Notes: generated by a model from the letters alone, not told the origin. A DNA stretch of 64,000 nt from Hawksworthiomyces lignivorus (GCA_002917075.1 NTMA01000032.1:248001-312000); one strand, 5' to 3'. Counted from the first letter of the stretch, positions 1 through 10,484 are shown. Program-made: numbers and translations.

Positions 1-931
1 TGTATTCCTTGACCCACTCCTCAATATTCGTTGGCGGCCTGCCTCCATACTTCTGAATATTAGCAGCGGTGTCTTTGTACACATGTCCAGTGTAGGTTGT
101 CTCATCTTTCGGTGTTGCTGCTCGAGCCTTGAACATCTCCACGAGATCCTTCGCTATAGGTTCAGGGATGCCGGCTACTTTCACGAGAATTTCAAGACCC
201 TCCTCGTCACCGACCGGAGTTACTTTAATATCTTTGCCGATGGCTTTGCCAATATACCCCACGACGTCCTGGAGAGGTACGAGCTTCGGCCCAACCAGGT
301 TCACAACAGTCTCTGACCCGGCCGCCTGCGGTCCGGCGACGAGGAGCGAGCCGCACACTCTTCCAATGTCGCCCGGCGTAATCCAATCTACCGTTGCCTC
401 TGGGTAGGCTATCTTAACATCACCCTGGCGCACCATATCTTTCCACCAGAATGAGTTGGTCGCAAAGAAGGCCGGCCGCACCGCCATGTAGCCGCCGGAC
501 CCGAACACGTCGTCCAAGCTGACCTCGACCTGCGCGTGCGCGTACGGCACGAACTTGTCGGGCGGCATAGCACGAATGTCGCCATGGACGCTGATGCTGC
601 TCAGAAGGACGGCATACTCGATGCCGGCGCTCCGCATGGCCTCGATGCTGGCCCGGAGGTGGTCCGGGCTGCCGCCTAGGATGACGTAAAAGAAGGCGCG
701 CTTGGCACCCGTCTGCCGCACTGCCGCCGCCACGCTGTCGGGCTGCGTCAGGTCTGCCTGCACGCGCTCGTATCCCCCCGCGCGCTCTTCCTCGGCCGTC
801 AGGCCAGGGATGGGCTTCTGCGGGTCGCGGAGGGCGAGGACGACCTTGGCGCCGCGCTCGGCGGCAGTGCGGGCAACGGCAGAACCGACTCCGCCCGTCG
901 CGCCAAAGACGATGGTGGTAACGTTGGTCAT
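1..931 (-). CDS. NmrA-like NAD(P)-binding protein (atypical SDR), 3' end cut by window
   Basis: The frame is open from an ATG at 931 to the window edge, giving 310 codons with no stop reached. The N-terminus has a Rossmann nucleotide-binding motif, FGATGGVGSAVA, at residues 9-20 (glycines 10, 13 and 16). Beta-alpha units follow, including VVLALRDP and YAVLLSSISVHG, as in NmrA-like atypical short-chain dehydrogenases. Such proteins bind NAD(P) as redox sensors or act as small-molecule reductases. No Tyr-x-x-x-Lys pair of a classical SDR is obvious. No intron is needed in the visible part. The substrate cannot be inferred. It is divergent from the 3'-nucleotidase gene at 2153, sharing about 1.2 kb of upstream DNA. 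Confidence 0.85.
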   Translation of the reverse strand, partial: MTNVTTIVFGATGGVGSAVARTAAERGAKVVLALRDPQKPIPGLTAEEERAGGYERVQADLTQPDSVAAAVRQTGAKRAFFYVILGGSPDHLRASIEAMRSAGIEYAVLLSSISVHGDIRAMPPDKFVPYAHAQVEVSLDDVFGSGGYMAVRPAFFATNSFWWKDMVRQGDVKIAYPEATVDWITPGDIGRVCGSLLVAGPQAAGSETVVNLVGPKLVPLQDVVGYIGKAIGKDIKVTPVGDEEGLEILVKVAGIPEPIAKDLVEMFKARAATPKDETTYTGHVYKDTAANIQKYGGRPPTNIEEWVKEY

Positions 932-2152
932 TTTGAGCTTCTTGTTTAGTTTTGTGCTGTGCTCCTCGGTTGTCGATAACGCAAACGGACAAGTAAAATC
1001 AACTTTATATGCTCAATTGCAAGAGCTATGTTTGATTTTTATAATATCACGGAAAACTCTACACAGCCTGAACACGTTCAAGATATATACTCGCCAACAA
1101 GTATCCTGACACGGCGGTGCTTACTTGTTCGTACACTGCCATATTCATGGCTAAAATTCCGGCCCAATACAATCCTGCCTCGCCAAGCAAAAAAGCCCGC
1201 AAACGGAACAAAAACCAACCGATTTTGCGAGGTCCGATCTATCAGCTGATTCGAGCTTGAAGTGAAAAAGAGGACAGAAGTTGGTATAAATCCCTACAAA
1301 AAATGCCCGATTCGGTGGAACATCCTCAAGAAGCAACATCTAGAGCTGTGTGACATTCCGTCCTCCGCCGGCGGCGGCGGAAGAAGAGTGCGTCTGTCTA
1401 TTTAGATAATTGAATCAACACGTGAATGTCGGAATCCGGACCTCATGTGTTCCGTGTCGTTTGAGCAGATAAGTCAGTTCCAGATAAATTGAAATAGAGA
1501 ACATCAGCAGGTCACGCACCGTACTGCATATACGATAAATACGCTTATAAAGCGGTACCATGTCTTAAATCATGTTATCTGATCGATTTTTACCAGGGGT
1601 AATCTAAAATTTGTCGCTTGATGTGGGACTCGCGTGAAGTGGAGACTGAGTTGAGCCGCGAAAGTCGGTTGACGATGTGCTCTTTTCTAGCGATTCAGAG
1701 TACAGATAGAAGAAAATTTTCATAATTTTCGACAGATGCCAAAGCTCTGGAAACACGGTAAATATTGTAACCAAGAAGTACTACAGCGAAGGGAATATCG
1801 AGCCGGTGTTAACTGCTGCGTAAATCCCTCTAAAGTCCACATGCAAACACTCCTTTAGAGCGCTGTTGTTGTCGACAAGGGTTGAGCCTAGTTTCATTTT
1901 GCACAGGGTCAAAAAAAAGCTTTATTAAGCTACATGCTAGCAATTTTCCGTAGCACCGTAGCGTACATTCAATAACACCGTGTTTGGTCAAGGTTCGCTT
2001 CAGTCTCCTGTCTCTGCAGTGTATATACGCACGCAAATAGGTAAGGAAAATGACATGTGCACATTGACATAAAATGTTAATATCGTCTTCTACCAGAGGA
2101 ATACAACACGCAGTTTCACTTCGCAATATTTTAAAGAATCTACCACCCAAGG
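932..2152. other. Divergent intergenic region
   Basis: No convincing gene lies here; the short open frames have no family-like sequence. A GC-rich patch holds CCGCCGGCGG (1365-1374, a CCG-N4-CGG inverted repeat of the kind bound by zinc-cluster proteins). A CACGTG hexamer lies at 1419-1424. Both sit between two divergent promoters, so their target is unclear. Confidence 0.5.
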
Positions 2153-3214
2153 ATGATCCCCTACGCAGAAGAGCGGCATATTGCAGAACTAGCTGTCCTG
2201 AGAGCGTCGCTAGTGACGAAACGAATTCAGTCCACTGTGAGTGAAATCTCGAAATACGACAACTCACCCGTCACTATTGCCGACTTTGCAGCACAGGCAC
2301 TTCTGATCAAAGCGCTCCACGATGCCTTTCCAGAAGATCGCTTTTTGGGAGAGGAAGACGCAACTGTTCTACGAAGCGACGAAGTTTTGAGCAAAAATGT
2401 TTACGAGTTGGTGCTGTCGGCTGCAGATGCCGTAGTTGCGTCCACTGGAGAGTCAGTTGCACTGTCAAAGCCGCAATCCATTGAAGAGATGTGGGACTTG
2501 ATCGATCTCGGCGGACGTGGAACAGGATGCGGTTCTGGGAGATTCTGGGTCATGGACCCCGTCGACGGAACTGCCACGTTCTTAAAGGGCCAGCAATATG
2601 CTGTTTCATTGGCTCTGATCGAAAACGGAAAAGAAGTTATCGGGATATTGGGCTGTCCTAATATCAATGCCAAAATGACTAGAATTTCCGAGGCAGCTGT
2701 TGACACAGATGGCCTGGGAATCATGCTCTCCGCCGTTCGGAATCATGGCGCAACTCTTCGGACTATGACTCCCAGAGGGCTGGCAGATGCCGTTCCTCTC
2801 AGCATCCTGGCCACCTCGAGCTTGAGCAGACTGCATATTGTAGATTGTGCCACAGCCACAGCCTGTCGGCATGATGTCATTGCACAACTTGCAGACAAGT
2901 TCCAAGTGGCATTTCCCTGCACGGACGTATGGTCTTCGCACATTCGCTATGCAGCTCTCATCGTGGGCGGCGCCGACGTGCAATTTCTCGTACCCGCCAG
3001 TCCAGCATGCAAGATGTACATTTGGGACCACGCTGGCGCGCACTTGATTTTTACTGAGCTTGGAGGCATAGTGACAGACTTGGACGGAAAGGAGATCGAT
3101 TTTGGGGCAGGGAGGGATCTAAGCAAGAACAGAGGCTTGGTTGCTGCCAAGGGAGACATCCATCATACTATGCTCATAGAGATGAAACGGATTTTGGAAG
3201 AAGCGCAAGCATAA
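2153..3214 (+). CDS. HAL2: 3'(2'),5'-bisphosphate nucleotidase, HAL2/MET22 type
   Basis: Intronless 353-residue protein of usual family length. All metal and phosphate signatures of the Li+/Na+-sensitive inositol-monophosphatase superfamily are present: SPVTIADF (Asp44), FLGEED (Glu67-Glu68-Asp69), WVMDPVDGT (Asp135, Asp138) and WDHAGAHLIFTELGG near the C-terminus. The enzyme hydrolyses 3'-phosphoadenosine 5'-phosphate to AMP, removing a toxic by-product of sulfate assimilation, and is the salt-sensitive target in yeast. It is expected in the cytosol. The ATG at 2153 is the first in frame before the conserved N-terminal helix. Its stop is only 30 bp from the stop of the convergent zinc-cluster gene. 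Whether this is the only copy in the genome cannot be seen. Confidence 0.92.
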   Translation: MIPYAEERHIAELAVLRASLVTKRIQSTVSEISKYDNSPVTIADFAAQALLIKALHDAFPEDRFLGEEDATVLRSDEVLSKNVYELVLSAADAVVASTGESVALSKPQSIEEMWDLIDLGGRGTGCGSGRFWVMDPVDGTATFLKGQQYAVSLALIENGKEVIGILGCPNINAKMTRISEAAVDTDGLGIMLSAVRNHGATLRTMTPRGLADAVPLSILATSSLSRLHIVDCATATACRHDVIAQLADKFQVAFPCTDVWSSHIRYAALIVGGADVQFLVPASPACKMYIWDHAGAHLIFTELGGIVTDLDGKEIDFGAGRDLSKNRGLVAAKGDIHHTMLIEMKRILEEAQA

Positions 3215-3244
3215 AGACCATCTTCATTTCATAATTTTATTTAA

Positions 3245-5332
3245 TTACATAAAAGGCGGCGGGTTACGATAGTTCTGATAGCAAAAGTATTTCATCGTCA
3301 CTCTTCTCTGCTGGCTTCGTTGCGCTTCTCCGTGTAGCTCGAGAAAAGAAGCAAAAAAATCACCTCTGCTGACAGGATTTTTGATCTGCCGCAGCTGGCC
3401 TGCTGCCCAGCTTGTCTTGTCTCTGTCGAAGCTCTCGGCACCGTAATAGAACAGCGGCCGAAGATATCCTGGGCTGAGCCCCTCTCCCTCGCTCGAGGCG
3501 TTCCAGCCCCCTTCAACAATGCCTCGTATGCTATCCATAGCTTGTCTAGCTTTTGGTGATGCAAATAAAGGATCCCCTAGGATGCGTCCAATTACGACAA
3601 ATTCGACAAAGTAGCTAGCTAAGCACACTCCAATGAGCGAAATAAGTGGTTCTGCAATCTTTACCGAAAAGTTTCGGCGAATTTCGTCAGGTTGCAGCCG
3701 CAATAAACCAGGGCGCATCTCCCAGAGAGAGTGCAGATCGGCTGTCAAGCCGGACAGAATTTCTACCGCTTCCGCCTGGTCGGTGGGAGTGAACCGGGAT
3801 CTGTGATAGTGGGTGACATCCGCTACTCGATTGGAAATTCCCTGGAGTTTCAAGTAAAAATCAAAGACGGGAGCGCTGACGCCATCATATAAGACATCTT
3901 CTGGAGACATCTCATCGCTCGGAATCACAGGATGGGGCACAATGATATTGTCGTACAAAAGATCGAAAATCGGTTCGGGCAGCAGTCGCTTGCAGCCGCC
4001 GCGCTTGGAAGCAGTATCCAGGAACTGCAACCAGGCACCTATTCGCAGGGATACTGCCGACTGGTGGTCTCCCAGCAACCAAGCTTCTAATCGTATTATG
4101 AAAACTTCGCTTAACACAGAGAAGGTAGGGCCATCCTCGTTTGGCAGGGTCAGCTTGAACAGGCAAAGAAGAAAAGCGATAATTAGGACGACGTCAAAAT
4201 CGATCAAGTTGTTGCCACACGTAGATGCGAACATGGCAATAACAGTGTGATAAGTTGACATCGCGTAGTTGGTAGGCAGGCGATGCGACAAGGCTCTGTA
4301 CAAAGATTCAACGGCATCGATAGACGTAGCTACCAGGACCTCGCTCTTGCCAAGCTCAGCTATATGAGTTTTAATTCTCGCCCAGTTTCCTTTATCGAAC
4401 GGTGAAATGAAAGGGCAGTCCACTTCTTGTACAAAATAGGAAAACGAAGACTGCATGGGACCTCCCGCAGCTGCAGCCTTGTCCACATCGACAGTCAAGG
4501 AGATGAGGTGTGAAGTCTTTTCATGGCGAGAAGAGAGGGAATCAGCAGGAGAATCCACCATTTCGTGCGTTCCTAAACAAGCATCGTAAACTCCTTGGTA
4601 ATCAAAGCTGCGATTGGTCTCGGCGGATCTGGGAGTATCTTTGTCTTGCTGCATATCCGGCTGAACGTTGACCCAGACTCCAGGTTGCTGAATAGATGAG
4701 ACAATGACGGATGTTGCGTCTGGTTGCATCTCTTCTGTCTGTTGCACACTGTGTGGGTGCAGAATCTCACTCTGGATCGTCTCTGAAGTTGGGAGAACTT
4801 CAAATGCGCTTTGGTCCAGAGAAGAATTCTGCCCAGGGCTGAGAGAATCTTCATCCTGATCGGTGTCTGAACGCGAGACGAAGGATCCTAACTTCATATT
4901 GCTATCATCTTGTAGGTTGTTCGTGATTTCTAGACCGTTGCCGGTTACTGGTTTTGAAGACCATCTTCGTGCAGCTGGTGGTCTGTAGATGCATCTCTTT
5001 TTCATTTTAACACAGTTGTGACAACTTGGCCGTTGCTCCCCACATTTCACTTTCCTGGCTCGGCAAACGACGCAGCCGGTACGAACACGATAATGGTTTG
5101 GCTTTTTGCCAAATGTAGAGTTGTCGTGCTGTTGACTGGAGGCTCTTTCACTCTTGTCCGCAATAATGATCTGACCCAAAGGTACGGCGGAATCCGTATG
5201 TGGAGAAGTATGAGGTGCCGCGGGCGAATCCGTAGATGCCACAGGCTGTGCTACGGCTGTCTCATCCATCACCGCTGAAGAATTCATCGCCATAGAGATG
5301 AACAGTGGTGACATTAGATTCAATGTCTGCAT
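3245..5332 (-). CDS. Zn2Cys6 fungal transcription factor
   Basis: Single frame of 695 residues. A canonical Gal4-type binuclear zinc cluster lies at residues 87-114, with cysteines at 87, 90, 97, 104, 107 and 114 (core CVVCRARKVKC), followed by a short basic linker. Residues 1-75 and 120-260 are polar, rich in Ser, Gln, Asp and Pro. The C-terminal part (about 290-690) has the hydrophobic helical character of the fungal middle-homology region. It should bind CGG half-sites in the nucleus. Targets are unknown; no cluster partner is evident beside it. It is convergent with the 3'-nucleotidase gene. Confidence 0.9.
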   Translation of the reverse strand: MQTLNLMSPLFISMAMNSSAVMDETAVAQPVASTDSPAAPHTSPHTDSAVPLGQIIIADKSERASSQQHDNSTFGKKPNHYRVRTGCVVCRARKVKCGEQRPSCHNCVKMKKRCIYRPPAARRWSSKPVTGNGLEITNNLQDDSNMKLGSFVSRSDTDQDEDSLSPGQNSSLDQSAFEVLPTSETIQSEILHPHSVQQTEEMQPDATSVIVSSIQQPGVWVNVQPDMQQDKDTPRSAETNRSFDYQGVYDACLGTHEMVDSPADSLSSRHEKTSHLISLTVDVDKAAAAGGPMQSSFSYFVQEVDCPFISPFDKGNWARIKTHIAELGKSEVLVATSIDAVESLYRALSHRLPTNYAMSTYHTVIAMFASTCGNNLIDFDVVLIIAFLLCLFKLTLPNEDGPTFSVLSEVFIIRLEAWLLGDHQSAVSLRIGAWLQFLDTASKRGGCKRLLPEPIFDLLYDNIIVPHPVIPSDEMSPEDVLYDGVSAPVFDFYLKLQGISNRVADVTHYHRSRFTPTDQAEAVEILSGLTADLHSLWEMRPGLLRLQPDEIRRNFSVKIAEPLISLIGVCLASYFVEFVVIGRILGDPLFASPKARQAMDSIRGIVEGGWNASSEGEGLSPGYLRPLFYYGAESFDRDKTSWAAGQLRQIKNPVSRGDFFASFLELHGEAQRSQQRRVTMKYFCYQNYRNPPPFM

Positions 5333-5743
5333 CTACTTTGAGAGAGCAAATGATGGCCGCCCTCTCGCTGATGCGATGCAGAGTAGCCAGTCGTTAGCAG
5401 GTCGGTGACATTCGAGTCGATTAAGGGCTTCAATTTGCTATAGCTCTTTCAAAAATGTGCTATTCCATGTCCAGGCATGGTGACGTGAGCTGGATATGCA
5501 TGGGATAGCTCCCGAGTTCGTCATCGCTTTTGACAAACTTGGAATCAATAAACTCCGGCCTCAACGTTACCAAAGCTTCCGATTTTATCGCTTGTAGTGG
5601 GTCCCTTTGTCTGCGGCATCTGGTAGTCTTGCACGCACACTGAGAAACAGCGGGGTAGCTCATACGTTAGCTACATGATGTAGCTGTACAGGTCTCTCTC
5701 GCGTGTTCCAGTTCATTGCATTCTAGCTATCCACGTATTATTG
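5333..5743. other. Intergenic, zinc-cluster promoter side
   Basis: This 411-bp gap lies between the start of the zinc-cluster gene and the stop of the glycerophosphodiesterase gene, both on the minus strand. I see no gene or clear motif in it. Confidence 0.5.
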
Positions 5744-6547
5744 TCATTGACGGCTCTGGTCCATAATCCTCGCCATTTGTGCAACATCATCGCTAATTAT
5801 CTGATCTAGCCATCCTTCGCGAACCCATCCCACAACTTGGGCCTCTACATCTTCACCGTAGATCTTGATTCTTTCAAGCAGCTCGGGGCGCGGAACATGC
5901 AGGAATACCGCAATACCGTCTTTGTGCAGCTGGTGAGCCTCGCCGCTTGCAAAATGTTGTATCTCCAAATTCATCGCGTCCATGTTTGCTTCCTGCGCAA
6001 CTGCACCTGGCTCAATTAGTCGGGAATGCGATATTCCCACTGTCGGGACTTCGGGAATGACTTCCTTTACGGCCTTGAGCTGGACGAAATCAAAGGACGA
6101 GAACTGCAAGAGGTGTGCGCAATCCATTTCATCGATGATTGCCCTCAGCTTCGAGAAGATGACATCGTTCTGGTTGTAAATCTTGAGCTCCAACTGGTAG
6201 ATGATATCCAGCTCTCGAGCAAGCTGCAGCGCTTCCTTTAATCGAGGAATACGCTCGCCCGCAAATTTCTCGTCAAACCAGCTGCCGGCGTCAAGCTGGG
6301 ATATTTCCGAATATGTCATTTTTCTGACCAGGCCGCGACCGTTGGTGGTTCGGTCTACGGTTTCGTCGTGAATTAGGACCAGCTCGCCGTCTTTGGTCAG
6401 CGCGAGATCAGTCTCGCAAGTAACGCCCTTGCCGCCAGCATCGCGTGCCATGCGAAAAGCCGCCAGAGTGTTCTCCGGGGCGGCGGCGCTGTAGCCACGA
6501 TGCCCTGCGACGCGCACAGTCTGCGGTGACATTCTGAGCCGACTCAT
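5744..6547 (-). CDS. Glycerophosphodiester phosphodiesterase (GDPD family)
   Basis: Intronless 267-residue protein. The GDPD catalytic signature is intact: HRG at residues 16-18, PENT at 24-27, the metal pair Glu45/Asp47 in CETDLALTKDGELVLIHD, and the catalytic His60. The TIM-barrel hallmark ELK (in IIYQLELKIYNQ) follows. It hydrolyses glycerophosphodiesters to glycerol-3-phosphate and an alcohol. There is no signal peptide or membrane segment, and length matches the small soluble UgpQ-like class, so a cytosolic role in phospholipid headgroup recycling is likely. A CACGTG site lies about 240 bp upstream. Confidence 0.92.
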   Translation of the reverse strand: MSRLRMSPQTVRVAGHRGYSAAAPENTLAAFRMARDAGGKGVTCETDLALTKDGELVLIHDETVDRTTNGRGLVRKMTYSEISQLDAGSWFDEKFAGERIPRLKEALQLARELDIIYQLELKIYNQNDVIFSKLRAIIDEMDCAHLLQFSSFDFVQLKAVKEVIPEVPTVGISHSRLIEPGAVAQEANMDAMNLEIQHFASGEAHQLHKDGIAVFLHVPRPELLERIKIYGEDVEAQVVGWVREGWLDQIISDDVAQMARIMDQSRQ

Positions 6548-7426
6548 CTTTTTATGTTTTCTGTGTTGTAGCTGCGCCGTGTAATTGCGCTAAAGAGATG
6601 GGTCCGGAACTTGGCCGTGGAAGCAGAAGGCGCCTACTAAGGGGCCACAAAAAGATTCTTGCAAAGAAGACAAGGCCCTTGTTGTGTGCCAAACGCATCA
6701 GTATATACACTGGTTTGTGTGAAACTCATGCAGACAATGGTCGTAAGCTTTATGACCAGTTGCTGTACTCGAACTGAGCCAAGGTGAGGCACGTGTTGGG
6801 AACGGCCCTAAGACTTGTTCAGCGTCCGCTTCTCGCTTATGGTGGGTCTCGTCGGCTCACACTCCGTATTGGCACGTTTATTTCTCCGTAGACTCTTTTG
6901 GGACCTAGGTGAACGGCGGCGAGTCGGCACAAGTGGAGATGCACCAGAAGCGCAAGTTCCCATCAATGACTCGAGCGAATCGAACCTAGCGAAAGAAACA
7001 CTTACCCAGCTGCTGCCGAGGGCACACAATGTCGAACGCAAATCCAAAAATCAGATGTATGCAAAAGTCACTGCAGCGGTAGTCTGTAGAATATTGGTGC
7101 GGCCAAGGTGAGATAGCAAGGCGGTGGGTCGCAGCACGAGTCAAGATTGAGCCTTGAATTGGGATTTGGCTATCCGTCTCATAACTTTGGTAGCATTCAA
7201 CATAGAAATTACGCGACCAGTCCAATCGTCGACCAGAATGACATCACGTCTCTTGGGGAGCAGACTGTAGTCGATTCCGGCGCCAACTGGTGTGATCAGA
7301 TACTTGGATGTGATCAAGGAAGTATATATTAGTACGCCCCTCAAGCTCTATTACAGCATCACAACCAACCTGCAAGGACAACCCACAAAGCTCACAAGCC
7401 ACCACCTGCTTGAATATCAGCGATTT
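6548..7426. other. Divergent promoter region (GDPD / sugar permease)
   Basis: This 879-bp gap separates the divergent starts of the glycerophosphodiesterase and the MFS permease. Overlapping short frames on both strands have no coding character. It contains the CACGTG hexamer listed separately. Confidence 0.5.
6790..6795. promoter_or_regulatory. CACGTG hexamer, possible bHLH (Pho4/NUC-1-like) site
   Basis: The sequence reads GGCACGTGTTGG. It lies about 243 bp upstream of the glycerophosphodiesterase start. CACGTG is the core bound by fungal phosphate regulators Pho4/NUC-1 and by other bHLH proteins. A 6-bp palindrome is common by chance, so this is only suggestive. Confidence 0.25.
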
Positions 7427-9333
7427 ATGTCATCACCAATGGATACTCTCGAAGAGTCTAAGCAAACAAAAGAGGCCCGAGTCTCCCAAAATGAGCTCGT
7501 GGTAGACGCCGTCGAGGCCAACACCTGGGAGCATGAAATGACCATCATGCAAGCTGCTAAACTCTTTCCCAAAGCTGTCGCTTGGAGCCTCATGCTATCT
7601 GCTACTTGTGTCATGGATGGCTATAATTTCCACACTACGTCCAATGCTTACTCGCAGCCAGCCTTTCAGAAAGCATACGGCACACGTCAGGCGAACGGCA
7701 GCTACGCAGTGTCTGCCGCATGGCAATCGGGACTCAACAATATCTCCACCGTTGGGGTCTTGATCGGGCTCTACTTTGCGGGCTTCCTCTCCGATCGCCT
7801 TGGCTTCCGCAAAACGTTGATGATTGCTATGCTTGCCATTCCTCCGCTAGTTTTTATGCAGTTCTTTGCGCCAAATTTGAACGTGCTCATTGGTGCACAA
7901 CTGTTGATGTGTAAGTTCCCTCGTTTGTCTGTCGACAATCAATGCGACGGCTTACATGTTAACGTGTGCGTTTCTGCATCAAAATTGCAGCCATCCCACT
8001 TGGTGTATTGGAGACCACCACTCTCGCATACGCTGCCGAAGTTGCACCAATGTGTTTGAGGCCATTCTTAACCAGTTTTGTTAGCCAGATGTGGGTACGT
8101 CACGCCAAAATACTCTTTTACCCTCTTTTGTTTCTTTTTTGAATGGATGGTCTGATAAATTGATAGGTTATTGGACAAACTCTGTGCACAGTTGTGTACC
8201 GCTCTTGTCTAGATGTGGAAGCGCCTTGGGCTTATCGCATTCCCTATGCTGTCCAGTATGTTTTGAGCCGATTCGACAATGTGGCGTGCATACTTACAAA
8301 CGTTGAATAGGTGGTTTTGGCCTCTTCCTGCAATTGTCGCTTTGATCTTTGCGCCAGAATCCCCTTGGTGGTACGTGCGCCATCATCGACTGGACGAAGC
8401 GAAAGTGTCGCTCAAACGGCTGGCATCAGCAGAGACAGCCAACTTCAACATCGACAAGACTGTGTCTCTGATGGTACTTACTACGGAACATGAACGCATG
8501 CTCAACTCTAGCACTACGTGGAGGGCCTGTTTCAGAGGGACTGATCTTCGCAGAACAATCCTCGTTGTCGCTCTGTACTGTTCGCAAATCATCGGCGGCT
8601 CAACTCTGCGCTCCTATGCCACCTACTTCTTCGAGCAAGCTGGTTTGGCTGATGATTGGTCTTATAACATGTCCATAATTGTCTATATGCTCAGTCTGGC
8701 AGGAACCATAGTCCTGGTAGGCATTTCATCTCTTTCGTCATTACTGAAACCTGCAGAGAGCTTTGTTGACCTGAGTCTATCCTGATACAGTGGTTTGTGT
8801 TGCCTTACGTAGGTCGGAGAACGCTCTTCATCTGGAGCCTTGTTGTGCTAACGGCTATATACATTGTCATGGGTGGACTTGGAATTCCCCAAGGCTCAAA
8901 TAAAAGTTCCTTGTCTTGGGGAATTGCCGCACTTCTCGTCGTCAATGGCTTCATCTGCTACATTGGCGTTATTCCCATCGTCTTTATCCTCGGTACGGAA
9001 ATCCCGTCAGCTCTGCTGCGAAGCAAGACGCTCGCCATCGGTCGTGTCATCTATTCAATTGTAAATACCCCTATGAGCATTTTGGGCACCTATCAAGTTA
9101 GCTCGACGGCCTGGGGTTGGGGAGCAAAATCGTCCTTCTTCTGGGGCGGGCTGTGTTTTCTGGGCCTAGTATGCTTTTACTGGACGCTTCCTGAGACCAA
9201 AGACAGAACGTTCACCGAGATTGATCAATTGTTTGAGAAAAGAATTTCAGCGAGAAAATTCAGAGAAACCAGATTTGAAGCAGCCGAAGTTACTCTAGAC
9301 GGAGAGAAGGCTTCCAACAATACCAATGTCTAA
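7427..9333 (+). CDS. MFS sugar transporter, alpha-glucoside/maltose permease type (5 exons)
   Basis: Model: exons 7427-7910, 7991-8094, 8167-8255, 8311-8716 and 8791-9333, all with GT..AG introns of 55-80 bp, giving 541 residues. Family signs are SDRLGFRKTLM between TM2 and TM3, APESPWWYVRHHRLDEA after TM6, the VGRRTLFIW loop, and PETKDRTFTEIDQLFEKRISARKF at the C-terminus. The last is typical of the fungal maltose-permease branch. Many hydrophobic segments agree with twelve TM helices in the plasma membrane. The probable job is proton-linked uptake of a hexose or alpha-glucoside; substrate cannot be told. The ATG at 7427 was chosen because upstream codons look like 5' leader; Met at 7439 is an alternative. 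No glucosidase gene lies beside it. Confidence 0.9.
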
Positions 9334-9671
9334 TGGAGATGGCAGTGCAAATTAAAAGTGGTACGCAGAATATGGAACTGGGAGACTATGAGTTGAACTA
9401 GCAGGCATTTATGTCTGGAAAAGTTCCTCTCGTCATTCTCTATTGGTGATGCGTCTTTTCTTCTCTCGCATACTTAATTTACTAAATTAGAATGAAAAGA
9501 ACTTTTGATTGGTCCCTGATGTCATCATTCCTCCACTTCTATTTCTACAAAAGACGTTAATAATGGTTTTCTCTCCAAAGCATTTTCTCTAGCAGACTTC
9601 TCGGGGGTCAAGTACTTCCCAGATATATGAACTATGTCCCTTTTTTATGGATTATGTTTCCCGTTGAATCA
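9334..9671. other. Short intergenic region
   Basis: A+T-rich gap between two genes on the plus strand. AGATATATGAAC just before the first in-frame ATG at 9627 could serve as a TATA-like element. Nothing else is evident. Confidence 0.4.
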
Positions 9672-10484
9672 ATGGAGAAATATTTTTCCTCCTTGCCGAT
9701 GTATGATCTCCCAGAGCTACATGAGGCAAATGACTCACTCTGGGCGGCCATCGCTGCCAGCTTGACGGCAGGCGGGCTTTCGTCGGTGCCAGGCCAGCTA
9801 ACGCGCAGCAACAACTTGAATGAGCTGTGGCAGCGAGATGGGCTGCTTCTCGGGCAGACGTGCGGCTATCCGCTGATGACGGAGTTGGCAGGCCGGTTCA
9901 AAGTCGTGGCGACGCCGGTGTACGGAGCCGAAGGCTGCGATGGCCCGTTCCACCGCAGCGCCATCGTCGTAGCCTGCGACTCGCCGGCTGCCCAGCTCAG
10001 CGACCTACGTAATTCCTGCTGCGCCATAAACGGCTGGGATAGCAACACAGGAATGAATCTCCTGCGTGCTCAGATTGCGCCCCTGGCCGAGAACGGCCGC
10101 TTCTTCGGTCGTGTCGTCGTCAGCGGCAGCCACCGGCAGAGCCTTGAGATGGTCGCCACGGGAGCCGCCGATGTAGCAGCAATCGACTGCGTGACGTTCT
10201 CCCTGCTGCGGCAAACGGCACCGAAGCTGGTTACAGCGGTCAGAGTTTTAGACTGGACTGCCTCCTCGCCAGCTCTGCCCCTGATCACAGCAGCCGAGAC
10301 TGATGAAGAGACCATTAAGCTCCTGCGCAGCGTCCTGCGTAAGATTACTGTCGATCCTACTCTAGCCGCGACCCGGAAAGCTCTTCTGATCGATGGGTTC
10401 GAGCAGCTTCCCTTGGAGGCATACCAGGTTGTTGTGGACTTTGAGCGAGATGCAGCTAACAGGAGCTATCCAAGGCTCTCTTGA
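9672..10484 (+). CDS. Orphan PhnD-like (phosphonate/phosphate ABC-type) substrate-binding domain protein
   Basis: Intronless frame. From Met at 9672 it gives 270 residues; an upstream in-frame ATG at 9627 adds 15 residues not resembling the family. The conserved opening SSLPMYDLPELHEAND, then GLLLGQTCGYPL, SAIVV, CAINGWDSNTGMNLLR, GSHRQSLEMVATGAADVAAIDCVT and DGFEQLPLEAY follow the type-2 periplasmic-binding fold of the bacterial PhnD/phosphonate-binding family. In bacteria such proteins feed an ABC importer. Here there is no signal peptide and no permease or ATPase partner, so a soluble ligand-binding or enzymatic role is more likely. Lack of introns, domain type and local G+C richness suggest acquisition from bacteria. 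Confidence 0.8.
   Translation: MEKYFSSLPMYDLPELHEANDSLWAAIAASLTAGGLSSVPGQLTRSNNLNELWQRDGLLLGQTCGYPLMTELAGRFKVVATPVYGAEGCDGPFHRSAIVVACDSPAAQLSDLRNSCCAINGWDSNTGMNLLRAQIAPLAENGRFFGRVVVSGSHRQSLEMVATGAADVAAIDCVTFSLLRQTAPKLVTAVRVLDWTASSPALPLITAAETDEETIKLLRSVLRKITVDPTLAATRKALLIDGFEQLPLEAYQVVVDFERDAANRSYPRLS

Noticed and set aside
6970..6995. tRNA B-box-like sequence (GGTTCGATTCG on the minus strand)
   Set aside because: Flanking bases do not form a T stem, acceptor stem or anticodon arm.
6815..7111. Overlapping open frames on both strands before the sugar permease
   Set aside because: No family sequence; position in a divergent promoter region.
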